From the NCBI GenBank assembly GCA_030041195.1, contig JASHOI010000748.1:1-12470 (forward strand): a stretch of DNA of 12,470 bases, written 5' to 3'. Under the pieces are notes generated by a model. The model saw only the letters and a list, made by a program, of their open reading frames with translations, was not told the DNA's origin and made no database searches. Positions 5,394 through 12,353 of this stretch are shown piece after piece. The DNA comes from Streptosporangiaceae bacterium. Lineage in GTDB: Bacteria; Actinomycetota; Actinomycetes; Streptosporangiales; Streptosporangiaceae. A program made the translations under genes and the position numbers. Numbering within the stretch: the stretch's first letter is position 1; every line of letters starts with the position of its first letter.

Positions 5394-6374
5394 ATGCGCC
5401 ACGACGACCTGCCCGGGATCACCGGGGTGAGCCACCGCTACCTGGACGCGCGCGGGCTGCGGATGCACGTGGCCGAGGCCGGCTCCGGGCCGCTCGTGCT
5501 GCTGCTGCACGGGTTCCCCGAGTGCTGGTACTCCTGGCGGCACCAGCTCACCGCGCTGGCCGGTGCCGGGTACCACGCGGTAGCGCCGGACCAGCGCGGC
5601 TACTGCCGGACCGGCGGGCCCGAGGACGCCGGCAAGTACACGATGCTGCACCTGACCGGGGACGTGATCGCGCTCATGGACGCCCTCGGCGAGCAGCGGG
5701 CGGTGGTGGCCGGGCACGACTGGGGCGCGCCGGTGGCATGGCACACGGCGCTGCTGCGGCCGGACCGGGTCCGCGGGGTGATCGGGCTCAGCGTGCCGTA
5801 CCGCCCGCGGGGGAGCAGGCCCCCGATCGCGGCGCTGCGCGAGGCGGCCGGGGACGGCTTCTACATGATCTACTTCCAGGAACCGGGCGTTGCCGACGCC
5901 GAGCTGGCCAGGGACCTGCGGCAGACCTTCACCCGGGTGCTGTACGCGGCCTCGGGCGACGCCCCGGCGCTGGTGCCGGTGGTCCCGCCGGGCGGCGGGT
6001 TCCTCGACATCTGCGCCGAGCCCCCCTCGTCGGGCCTGCCCGCGTGGCTGACCAGTGACGACATCGACGCGTTCGCCGCCGAGTACGCCGACGTCGGCTT
6101 CACCGGCCCGCTCAACTGGTACCGCAACCTGGACCGCAGCTGGGAGCTCACCGCCGCCTGGCACCACGCGCCGGTCACGGTGCCGGCCCTGTTCGTGGCC
6201 GGCGACCGCGACCTGGTCCTGCTCGGTGGCCGGGACGGGCTGCCACGTCTGCGCGATAACGCGCCGCAGCTTCGCGAGCCGGTGCTGCTCGGCGGCTGCG
6301 GCCACTGGACCCAGCAGGAGCGGCCGGACGAGGTCAGCAAGGCCATGATCGGCTTCATCCGCGAGCTGGACTGA
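5394..6374 (+). CDS. Alpha/beta hydrolase, epoxide hydrolase family
   Basis: This 326-residue cytosolic enzyme probably opens epoxides to vicinal diols. The oxyanion-hole motif HGFPE is at 39-43. The nucleophile elbow GHDWGAPVA (108-116) has Asp109 where lipases have Ser, diagnostic of epoxide hydrolases and dehalogenases. Cap-domain tyrosines are in FYMIYFQEPG (156-165) and NWYRN (241-245), the positions of the two epoxide-activating tyrosines. The acid is likely in AGDRDLV (Asp271 or Asp273), and the catalytic His304 is in GHWTQQE. The two tyrosines argue for epoxide hydrolase over haloalkane dehalogenase. The start ATG lacks a ribosome binding site and follows TATCCT by 6 bases. A P450 gene follows after 22 bases, so the two are probably one operon. 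The natural substrate is unknown. Confidence 0.9.
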   Translation: MRHDDLPGITGVSHRYLDARGLRMHVAEAGSGPLVLLLHGFPECWYSWRHQLTALAGAGYHAVAPDQRGYCRTGGPEDAGKYTMLHLTGDVIALMDALGEQRAVVAGHDWGAPVAWHTALLRPDRVRGVIGLSVPYRPRGSRPPIAALREAAGDGFYMIYFQEPGVADAELARDLRQTFTRVLYAASGDAPALVPVVPPGGGFLDICAEPPSSGLPAWLTSDDIDAFAAEYADVGFTGPLNWYRNLDRSWELTAAWHHAPVTVPALFVAGDRDLVLLGGRDGLPRLRDNAPQLREPVLLGGCGHWTQQERPDEVSKAMIGFIRELD

Positions 6375-6396
6375 GCGTTCTGGGACGGATGCCCCC

Positions 6397-7608
6397 ATGA
6401 CCCTGGTGACCGAGCTCGACCTGCCGACCATCGACCTCGACTCCGACGAGCTCGCCGGCGACCGGTACCACCGGCTGCTGGCCGAGGTGCGCGAGCAGGG
6501 GGCCTGGCTGGCCAGCTCCCCGCTGGCGTTCATCGTGCTGGACCGTGAGGCGGGCGAGTTCTTTCTGCGCTCCCGGCAGGCGTCGTTCCCCGGCCGCGAG
6601 ATCGCGGACGTGTTCGGGGTCACCAGCGGGCCGCTGCGCGACCACATCGACGCCAACATCCTCAACCAGCAGGGCGACCTGCACCGGCGGCTGCGGGCGC
6701 TGGTCGGCCCGGCGTTCACCCCGCGCGCCGCCGACCGGTGGCGGCCCGCGATGCGCGACTTCCTCGGCCAGCTCTGGGACCAGGTCGCCGCGGGAGGGCG
6801 CTGCGACCTCGTCGCCGCGCTGGCGAAGCCCTACCCGTCGCTGACGATCGCCGCCGTGCTCGGCGCCCCGGACCACGACGCACCGAGGCTGCACGAGTGG
6901 TCCAGCCTGGTGCAGCGGCAGTTCGACATCAAGGCGCTCGCCAGCCAGGTGCCGGAGATCGAGCGCGCGGTCGTCGAGCTGCAGGAGTACGTCGAGCAGT
7001 TGCTGGAGCAGCGGCGGGCCGAGCCGGGCGACGACCTGATCACCGCGCTGCTGGCGGCCGAGGACCGCGGCGACCGGCTGTCCCACGCCGAGTGCGTCAA
7101 CCTGGTGGGCAACGTGATCGCCGGGGGAGTCGACACCACACAGGCCCAGCTCTCGCACGCGATGCGGCTGTTCGCCGCGCATCCGGGGCAATGGGAGCTG
7201 CTGCGCAGCAAGCCGCAGCTGACCCGGCGAGCCGTCGACGAGGTGCTCAGGGCCGAGCCGATCACGCCGTTCACCGCGCGGATCTGCACCGGGCAGCTCG
7301 AGCACCGCGGCGTGACGTTCCCGGCCGGCACGATCGTCGCGATCTGCGCTGAGCGGGCCAACCGCGAGCAGCCCGGCGGTGAGGAGTTCGACATCACGGC
7401 CGAGCGCGACGGGCGGCTGCTGACGTTCGGCGCGGGCACGCACTACTGCCTGGGCGCCAACCTGGCCAGGGCCGAGCTGGAGGAGGCGCTGGCCTTCCTG
7501 GCGCCGCGCATGCCGGGGCTCGAGGCGGCGGGGCCGGCGGTGCTGGGCGGCGTGGAGGGAATCTACGGCATCAACGAGCTGCCGCTGCGCTGGAAGGCGG
7601 CCGGGTAG
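6397..7608 (+). CDS. Cytochrome P450
   Basis: This 403-residue soluble bacterial P450 is a haem-thiolate monooxygenase needing separate ferredoxin and reductase, neither of which is in the window. The I-helix oxygen-activation motif is AGGVDTT (242-248), with the acid-alcohol Asp246-Thr247/248 intact. The K-helix ExxR motif is EVLR (282-285). The haem loop FGAGTHYCLG (344-353) has Cys351 as iron ligand. The C-helix DLHRRLRALVGPAFTPR (94-110) is also typical. Length and motif spacing are normal, so the gene looks intact. It is 22 bases downstream of the epoxide hydrolase gene with a purine-rich GGGACGGA before ATG 6397. It converges with parA after only 10 bases. The CYP family and substrate cannot be assigned by eye; the closeness to an epoxide hydrolase suggests alkene epoxidation followed by hydrolysis. 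Confidence 0.94.
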   Translation: MTLVTELDLPTIDLDSDELAGDRYHRLLAEVREQGAWLASSPLAFIVLDREAGEFFLRSRQASFPGREIADVFGVTSGPLRDHIDANILNQQGDLHRRLRALVGPAFTPRAADRWRPAMRDFLGQLWDQVAAGGRCDLVAALAKPYPSLTIAAVLGAPDHDAPRLHEWSSLVQRQFDIKALASQVPEIERAVVELQEYVEQLLEQRRAEPGDDLITALLAAEDRGDRLSHAECVNLVGNVIAGGVDTTQAQLSHAMRLFAAHPGQWELLRSKPQLTRRAVDEVLRAEPITPFTARICTGQLEHRGVTFPAGTIVAICAERANREQPGGEEFDITAERDGRLLTFGAGTHYCLGANLARAELEEALAFLAPRMPGLEAAGPAVLGGVEGIYGINELPLRWKAAG

Positions 7609-7618
7609 CGGTCCCGGC

Positions 7619-8392
7619 TCACCAGGTGCCGGCGGGCGGCGGGTCCGGCAGCTTGCTGCGCTCGCGCACCTCCTGCCACAGCTCCGCATAGCCGCGGGCG
7701 GCCGCGCTGCGCGGCGCGAACGCGGTCACCGGGGCGCGCTCCACCGACATCCGCTCGATCAGCGACAGCGCCGGGATCGCGACGGCCGCGACGTCGGCGC
7801 GGTCGGCCGGCAGCTGCTCGGAGATCTCCCGGTGCAGCCGCTTGCGCCGGTCGATCATGGAGAAGAACGCCAGGATCGCGGGCTTGCTGCCGTCGAAGCC
7901 GCTGATGAACTCCGTCAGCTGGTCCAGGGTGCGGATCGAAAGCGTGGTCGGGATCAGCGGGACCAGCAGCATATCGGCGGCGTGCAGCACGCTCTCGGAC
8001 AGCAGCGAGATGCCGGGCGGGCAGTCCAGGAAGATCACGTCGTACTCGTCGCTCAGCGGCGCGAGCAGGCTGCCGAGCCGGCGCGACGGCTTCTTGGCCG
8101 CGTCGAGCACCAGGTCCAGGTTGCGGTAGGTGAAGTCGGCGGGCAGCAGGTCCAGGTTGTCGAAATCGGTCGCCTTGATCGCGTCGTCCAGCGGCCGCTT
8201 CCCGTGGATCAGCGCCTTGCCGCCGCCCTTGACCCGGGGCCGGACCCGGAACAGGAAGCTGGCCGCGCCCTGCGGGTCGAGATCCCACAGCAGCACCCGG
8301 TAACCCTGGTGCGCCGCCAGGTAGCTGAGGTTGACCGCGGTCGAGGTCTTGCCCACGCCGCCCTTGATGTTGTACATCGCGAAGGTCTTCAT
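7619..8392 (-). CDS. ParA/MinD-type ATPase, orphan (no ParB nearby)
   Basis: This 257-residue ParA-family P-loop ATPase belongs to a group that forms ATP-dependent dimers on the nucleoid (ParA) or membrane (MinD) to position cargo. The deviant Walker A is KGGVGKTS (10-17) with the signature lysine Lys10. The switch region WDLDPQGAAS (36-45) and Walker B VIFLDCPPG (119-127) are intact. DPQ and the later VPLIPTTLSIRTL resemble ParA more than MinD, and no C-terminal amphipathic membrane helix is obvious. ATG 8392 overlaps the stop of the CHAD gene by 4 bases (ATGA), so translation is coupled. No parB, parS-like repeats or replication genes lie nearby, so a chromosome or plasmid partition role is not supported here. 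The partner is more likely the CHAD protein. Confidence 0.9.
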   Translation of the reverse strand: MKTFAMYNIKGGVGKTSTAVNLSYLAAHQGYRVLLWDLDPQGAASFLFRVRPRVKGGGKALIHGKRPLDDAIKATDFDNLDLLPADFTYRNLDLVLDAAKKPSRRLGSLLAPLSDEYDVIFLDCPPGISLLSESVLHAADMLLVPLIPTTLSIRTLDQLTEFISGFDGSKPAILAFFSMIDRRKRLHREISEQLPADRADVAAVAIPALSLIERMSVERAPVTAFAPRSAAARGYAELWQEVRERSKLPDPPPAGTW

Positions 8393-9942
8393 GCCGCGGC
8401 GATCCCGATCAGGGCCCGGAGCCGGCCCTGGCTGGCGGGGCTGGCGAAGTCACGGAACCGGCCCGCGAACTCGCTGCGCGCCCGCCGCTGCCTCGAGATC
8501 AGCGCGGCGGCGATCTCGCCCATCGCGAGCAGGGTGGCGGCGGGCGCGGAATGGTCGGCCATCATCTGCTCGGCAAACTCCCTGAGTTCCTCGTGCTGCA
8601 CCTGGGTGTCCTGGAACTCGCCGAGGCAGTCCTGCAGCGCCTTCAGGTCGCGCACCGTCCGCCAGTGCTCGCCGGGATCGTACAGGGACCCGAAGAACTC
8701 CAGCAGGTAGCGCAGCTCCTTGCACCGCTTGCGCAGCTCGTGCAGGCTCTCCGGGGGCGAGGTGGCGGTGATCGCGCTGCCGTCGCGGATCACCCGGCGG
8801 TGGGCGCGGGCTATCCGGCCGCCGGCCAGCCGCGCCGCGGTGGGGCGGGTGCGCGTGGCCGCAGCGGCCGCCAGCGCCTGCCGCCACTGGATGCTGAGCC
8901 GGGCGAACCGCGCGGAACGCAGGCCGCGGACCAGCAGCCGCCGCTCCACGGCCCGGCTCCGGCGCAGGTGGTCATGGAATGGCTCGAGGTCGCCCGCCGT
9001 GGCGGCGACCAGGCTGGCGGCCATGTCGGAGAACCCGAGCAGGTAGACGTCCAGGTCCCTGGTCGGCGTCGTCAGGTCGCCCAGCCACTTGAACTCGGGG
9101 CGGAACCGCCCGGCCACACCTTCGGGCAGCGCGTCGCCGGCGAGCTTCAGCGCCGACCTGGTGCGCCGCACCGCGATCCGCAGGTCGTGCAGGAACTCGG
9201 TGTCTATGTCGCGAACCGTGCCGTTCACGTTGGCCTCGAGGGTATCCAGGAGCGCGGTCAGCACCATCGCCATCGCCACCGAGGCGGGCATGCGCGAGCT
9301 CAGCCGGACATTGATCTTACTGGAGTAGTCGCCGGGCCGGCGGCCCGCCGCCGCCAGCGCGGCCTCCAGCCCGGACGGGCTGCCGTCGGCGACCCCGGGA
9401 ATCGCGGCCAGCTGTTCCACCAGCCGCAGCGCCTGCGGCTGGTAGCCGCGCAGCGGGCTCACGGCGACGCGCGGCGGCACGGTGCCGGCGGCCGGGTAGG
9501 TGACCGACATGCGGTCCACGGTGATCCGGGCGATCGTCTTGTCGTCGGCGTTCAGCACCCGGTTTTCCCGCACCGAGCTGACCGCCCGGGCCACCGGCAG
9601 CAGCGCGCGCACGCCGACAACCGGGCCGAGCTGGTCCCGCAGCGGCCCCAGGGGCAGCACGTCAAGCCCTCCCGGCCACTTCAGCGCGCGGCCGGCGCTG
9701 TGATCATCGGCGAGGATCGTGCCGTCCCGGCGGGTGAGCACCAGGTCGGTTGCGCCTCGGCTGCTGATCTGCTCCAGGGCGAGGCCGGAGTTGTAGAGCC
9801 GCCAGTCGAAGGTGTCCAGCCACAGACGGCGCAGCGCCACGGATCTGGCCGCCTCCGAGACGGTGAACGCCGATCCCGGCAGCTTCAGGAGCTGGCCGGG
9901 CTCGGCACCGTCATCGGAGTTGACCACGAACTGCCGCAGCAC
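8389..9942 (-). CDS. CHAD-domain protein with degenerate CYTH-like N-terminus
   Basis: This ~517-residue cytosolic protein has two parts; numbers are from an upstream TTG at 9951. Residues ~4-150 resemble a CYTH (triphosphate tunnel) domain: LWLDTFDWRLYNSGLALEQ (43-61) matches the usual Y-DT-x-x-x-L-x-x-x-G-x-x-L-R motif. The ExExK motif expected at the N-terminus reads N-V-L-R-Q, so the catalytic acids and lysine are missing. Residues ~223-505 form the helical CHAD domain with both basic motifs: LHDLRIAVRRTRSALK (254-269) and LHELRKRCKELRYLLEFF (403-420). CHAD domains bind polyphosphate through these His, Arg and Lys residues. GTG 9942 is preferred over TTG because TATTTT lies 7 bases upstream. 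It is translationally coupled to the downstream ParA gene. I infer a polyphosphate-binding, non-enzymatic scaffold. Confidence 0.88.
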   Translation of the reverse strand: MLRQFVVNSDDGAEPGQLLKLPGSAFTVSEAARSVALRRLWLDTFDWRLYNSGLALEQISSRGATDLVLTRRDGTILADDHSAGRALKWPGGLDVLPLGPLRDQLGPVVGVRALLPVARAVSSVRENRVLNADDKTIARITVDRMSVTYPAAGTVPPRVAVSPLRGYQPQALRLVEQLAAIPGVADGSPSGLEAALAAAGRRPGDYSSKINVRLSSRMPASVAMAMVLTALLDTLEANVNGTVRDIDTEFLHDLRIAVRRTRSALKLAGDALPEGVAGRFRPEFKWLGDLTTPTRDLDVYLLGFSDMAASLVAATAGDLEPFHDHLRRSRAVERRLLVRGLRSARFARLSIQWRQALAAAAATRTRPTAARLAGGRIARAHRRVIRDGSAITATSPPESLHELRKRCKELRYLLEFFGSLYDPGEHWRTVRDLKALQDCLGEFQDTQVQHEELREFAEQMMADHSAPAATLLAMGEIAAALISRQRRARSEFAGRFRDFASPASQGRLRALIGIAAA

Positions 9943-9949
9943 GTTCTGC

Positions 9950-9955
9950 AAAATA
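9950..9955 (-). promoter_or_regulatory. Putative -10 element (TATTTT) of the CHAD-ParA operon
   Basis: On the minus strand TATTTT is followed by exactly 7 bases and then GTG 9942, without a ribosome binding site. It sits at the edge of an AT-rich intergenic segment. Confidence 0.45.
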
Positions 9956-10068
9956 CGACCTCACAAGAATTGCAGTGGAAGATATCCGAGAAAGGGACAT
10001 TAGGCGTTAATTGTACGTTTGGCACTCTAGCAGCGGTGGCAGATGCCGACTAGCTCACCGAATAAGCC
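9956..10068. other. AT-rich divergent promoter region between the CHAD and 10081 genes
   Basis: There is no gene here. The stretch 9950-10030 is clearly AT-richer than its surroundings and should hold the upstream elements of both divergent promoters. I see no strong inverted repeat and no recognisable regulator site. Confidence 0.5.
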
Positions 10069-10074
10069 TAGGCT
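10069..10074 (+). promoter_or_regulatory. Putative -10 element (TAGGCT) of the 10081 gene
   Basis: TAGGCT lies 6 bases before GTG 10081 and no Shine-Dalgarno sequence intervenes, again the leaderless arrangement. Confidence 0.45.
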
Positions 10075-10080
10075 CGCGGT

Positions 10081-10710
10081 GTGACCGACTGGACGACCGT
10101 ATCTTCGCTCGCGACCGGCGCCGGGACGCTGGTCCTCGCCGTGGCCACGTTCGCCGCCGTGCGATCGGCAAACCGCGCCGCGCGGGTGGCCGAGCGGTCG
10201 CTGCTGGCCGGCATGCGCCCGCTGCTCGTGCCCTCCCGTCTGGACGACGCCGACCAGAAGATCTTCTTCGCGGGCGGCAAGTACCTGGTGGTGCCCGGCG
10301 GCAGGGCCATCGCCCAGGAGGAAGAGGGGGTCATCTACCTCGCCGCGTCGCTGCGCAATGCGGGCAACGGGCTGGCCGTGCTGCACGGATGGCGATTCTA
10401 CCCGGGCGACCTGCGTGGCGAGGACCGCCCGGGCCCGGAGGATTTCACCAACCAGACCCGCGACCTGTACGTCGCGCCCGGCGACACCGGCTTCTGGCAG
10501 GGCGCGTTCCGCGATCCCGGCGGCGACGACTACGAGCAGGCGCACCAGGCCATCAAGGACGCCGAGCCGCTCACGGTCGACCTGCTGTACGGCGACAACG
10601 AGGGCGGGCAGCGCGTGATCACCAGGTTCATCCTGCGGCACGGCCGGGAGGGGATCCTGATCACCTCGGCCACCCATCACTGGAACGTGGACCGGCCCGA
10701 CCCGCGGTAG
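10081..10710 (+). CDS. Hypothetical protein with one N-terminal membrane segment
   Basis: I do not recognise a named family. The protein has 209 residues. An N-terminal hydrophobic segment (~5-28, TTVSSLATGAGTLVLAVATFAAV) is followed by RSANRAARVAERSLLAGMRP, an amphipathic linker seen in many bacterial proteins with one membrane anchor and a C-terminal beta-rich domain. The rest (~45-205) has repeated strand-like stretches, including GVIYLAASLRNAGNGLAVLHGWRFYP and TVDLLYGDNEGGQRVITRFIL. There is no signal peptidase site, so it is probably membrane-anchored. Start GTG 10081 follows TAGGCT by 6 bases. It is divergent from the CHAD gene and 42 bases upstream of the next gene, with which it may form an operon. 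Confidence 0.8.
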   Translation: MTDWTTVSSLATGAGTLVLAVATFAAVRSANRAARVAERSLLAGMRPLLVPSRLDDADQKIFFAGGKYLVVPGGRAIAQEEEGVIYLAASLRNAGNGLAVLHGWRFYPGDLRGEDRPGPEDFTNQTRDLYVAPGDTGFWQGAFRDPGGDDYEQAHQAIKDAEPLTVDLLYGDNEGGQRVITRFILRHGREGILITSATHHWNVDRPDPR

Positions 10711-10742
10711 GACGATGGTCGAAGAAGGCGCCACGTGTCCTG

Positions 10743-10748
10743 AGGAGG
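10743..10748 (+). promoter_or_regulatory. Ribosome binding site of the 10753 gene
   Basis: AGGAGG, 4 bases before ATG 10753, is the strongest Shine-Dalgarno sequence in the window and fixes the start of the downstream gene. Confidence 0.7.
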
Positions 10749-10752
10749 GTCC

Positions 10753-11298
10753 ATGCTCTACGCGTTCGGGTTCGGCCGGATCGGCGTGCTGGCCGGCGAC
10801 CTGTACTTCGTCGATCCGGAGCCGGGCGCCGGCCAGGAAGGCGCCGAGCACGGCGTCCGCCTCGAGGTCCGGCTGCTCGACCGCGGCGAGCTTCGCGGAT
10901 CGAGGTACTCGGCGCAGCCGATCGAGGTGGGCCGGCCGGTCTGGCGCGCTGACCTGCTGGAGACGGTGGACGGGCCGCCGGGCAGCCTGAACCGGGCGCA
11001 CCACCACCCGCGGTTCCGGGGCTGGGAGCCGGGGCGGCGCGTTTTTGACGCCGACCTGACCGTCAGCCCGGTGCAATGGGTGGGCGACCAGCTTGCCGAT
11101 CTGGACGGGCTGCTCGAGCGGGCAGGCATCCCCGGCGACGAGGCCACGGCGGCCGACGCCAAGGCCGTGCGCGACTGCCTGCCGGAGATCATGGACGCGG
11201 TCGGCCGGCTGCTGCAGAAGGTACGGGACGGCGAGCTCGCCACGGCGCCGGGCGGTGACGGCGACCCGGCCGCGTTCGCCAGGGCAGGCTGGCTGTGA
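10753..11298 (+). CDS. Conserved actinobacterial hypothetical protein, 181 residues
   Basis: The protein resembles uncharacterised actinobacterial proteins I recall, but I can give no function. It is soluble and has no signal peptide. The N-terminal half is beta-rich (MLYAFGFGRIGVLAGDLYFVD, then VRLEVRLLDRGELRG) and contains the distinctive segment NRAHHHPRFRGWEPGRRVFD (~80-99), whose three consecutive histidines and nearby tryptophan look conserved enough to be functional, possibly metal-binding. The C-terminal half (WVGDQLADLDGLLERAG ... CLPEIMDAVGRLLQKVRDGEL) is helical. It begins after a strong AGGAGG. It lies 42 bases after the membrane-anchored protein gene and converges with the next gene after 27 bases. 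Confidence 0.83.
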   Translation: MLYAFGFGRIGVLAGDLYFVDPEPGAGQEGAEHGVRLEVRLLDRGELRGSRYSAQPIEVGRPVWRADLLETVDGPPGSLNRAHHHPRFRGWEPGRRVFDADLTVSPVQWVGDQLADLDGLLERAGIPGDEATAADAKAVRDCLPEIMDAVGRLLQKVRDGELATAPGGDGDPAAFARAGWL

Positions 11299-11325
11299 GC
11301 TCTCGCGGCTGCCTGCCGTCGAGGG

Positions 11326-12090
11326 TCAGAACGGGGTCCTGGCCAGCCATCTGGTGAGCAGTGCCTGGTCGCCGAGCACCTCGACCTGCGGGTCGTCCGG
11401 CGATACCCGGCCCAGCAGCACGAGCAGCAGCCGCCCCGCCGGGCCGCGCAGCGCGACGTCGCCCTTGCCGTGACCGGGCTGCACGGTCAGCGAGTCACCG
11501 TCGCGGCGCACCAGCCACTCGCCGTCCACGCCGTCATCGGTCGCGTGCACGTGCAGCACCGCGCCGTCGGGCAGCGCGTCCACGCGCGCGTCGGGTGCCA
11601 CGATCTCGGACATGAAGCCGAGCCACTCGTCGATGGCGTCCGCGGCCAGGTCGGGTTCGAACTCCGGCTCGCGGTCCATCGCGATCTCGGCGTCGGCGCG
11701 ATGCACTGCGGTCTCGTGCGCCATCCGGCGGGCCCAGTAGCTGGCCGGGCGCAGCCCGTCGGAGGTCCACACCGGATCGCTGCCCGCCTCCCGCACCGCC
11801 CCGATGATCCGCGCGGCCCCGGCCCGCAGCCACGCCGCGTGCAGCGCGGGGTCGTCGGGGATCCGGCCGTCGGGGACCTGGCGGAACGGGATGAACTCGG
11901 CCGACCGGGTGGCCGCGATCTCGGCCGCCCACCGGTGCGCGCGGCCGACGTGGGTGGCGAGCTGCCGCAACGTCCATTCCGGGCAGGTCGGCACCTGCCT
12001 GGTCAGGTCGGCACCGTGCACCAGCCCGGCGAGGGTCTCGGTGCTCGCCTCGATCTCGGCGTAGCAGCGCTCCACGGCGATAGGCGGCAT
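11326..12090 (-). CDS. Maleylpyruvate isomerase family mycothiol-dependent enzyme
   Basis: This 254-residue protein belongs to the DinB-like/MDMPI superfamily, which uses mycothiol as cofactor in actinobacteria. The N-terminal four-helix-bundle domain has VPTCPEWTLRQLATHVGRAHRWAAEIA (33-59), the family's opening motif, with metal-ligand candidate His47. The other ligand candidates are Glu126 and His130 in HETAVHRADAEIA; the E-x3-H spacing matches that of characterised maleylpyruvate isomerase. The C-terminal ~90 residues (VLHVHATDDGVDGEWLVRRDGDSLTV, then GDVALRGPAGRLLLVLLGR) are the usual alpha/beta domain. ATG 12090 has GGAGGG 6 bases upstream. No gentisate pathway genes are nearby, so maleylpyruvate itself may not be the substrate; many paralogues act in unknown thiol-transfer or detoxification reactions. 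Confidence 0.9.
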   Translation of the reverse strand: MPPIAVERCYAEIEASTETLAGLVHGADLTRQVPTCPEWTLRQLATHVGRAHRWAAEIAATRSAEFIPFRQVPDGRIPDDPALHAAWLRAGAARIIGAVREAGSDPVWTSDGLRPASYWARRMAHETAVHRADAEIAMDREPEFEPDLAADAIDEWLGFMSEIVAPDARVDALPDGAVLHVHATDDGVDGEWLVRRDGDSLTVQPGHGKGDVALRGPAGRLLLVLLGRVSPDDPQVEVLGDQALLTRWLARTPF

Positions 12091-12266
12091 CGCGTTCCCT
12101 CCGGCAGCTCGGCTGGTGATGACCGGAGCAGGCTAACCCCCGGCCCGGGCCGGCCCAAAGCTGACCCGGCCGTGCATTGTTTAGCGGCCATTACCGGGAT
12201 CGACCATTAATCTTCGCCATTCAGCCCACCGGTTCGTTCTGGACGTTTCCGAGCCTATACCGATAT
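12091..12266. other. Intergenic region with no gene
   Basis: This is the divergent spacer before the secreted protein gene. It holds the ribosome binding site of the 12090 gene (GGAGGG). A moderately AT-rich stretch around 12178-12270 includes TATACC and GATATT hexamers that could serve as -10 elements. I see no other structure. Confidence 0.5.
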
Positions 12267-12288
12267 TGTCTGACTGAACGGTCAGACA
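12267..12288. promoter_or_regulatory. TetR-like operator before the secreted protein gene
   Basis: Perfect 8-base arms TGTCTGAC (12267-12274) and GTCAGACA (12281-12288) flank TGAACG. The core, GACTGAACGGTC, has the form commonly bound by TetR/AcrR family repressors. It lies 65 bases before ATG 12354, just downstream of possible -10 hexamers, so binding would block transcription. The repressor gene is not in the window. Confidence 0.62.
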
Positions 12289-12353
12289 GCAGGTCGGACA
12301 CCCTGAACGCTTGGTCGTTGCGGTGCGTACCGCGTCACGGAAAGGGCATCGCG

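Noticed and set aside
5322..6719. Open frame of 465 codons on the minus strand opposite the epoxide hydrolase and P450 genes
   Set aside because: It lies opposite two genes with complete family motifs, is rich in Arg, Pro, Gly and Ala as GC-rich antisense frames are, and shows no recognisable domain.
6355..7689. Open frame of 444 codons on the minus strand opposite the P450 gene
   Set aside because: The P450 motifs on the plus strand are complete; the antisense frame has no domain and spans the ends of two real genes.
7619..8392. Chromosome or plasmid partition locus (parAB-parS)
   Set aside because: No ParB gene, parS-like repeats or replication gene is present; the partner gene encodes a CHAD protein.
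8551..10053. Open frame of 500 codons on the plus strand opposite the CHAD gene
   Set aside because: Low-complexity composition and no motif; the opposite strand encodes a clear CHAD domain with codon use typical of the window.
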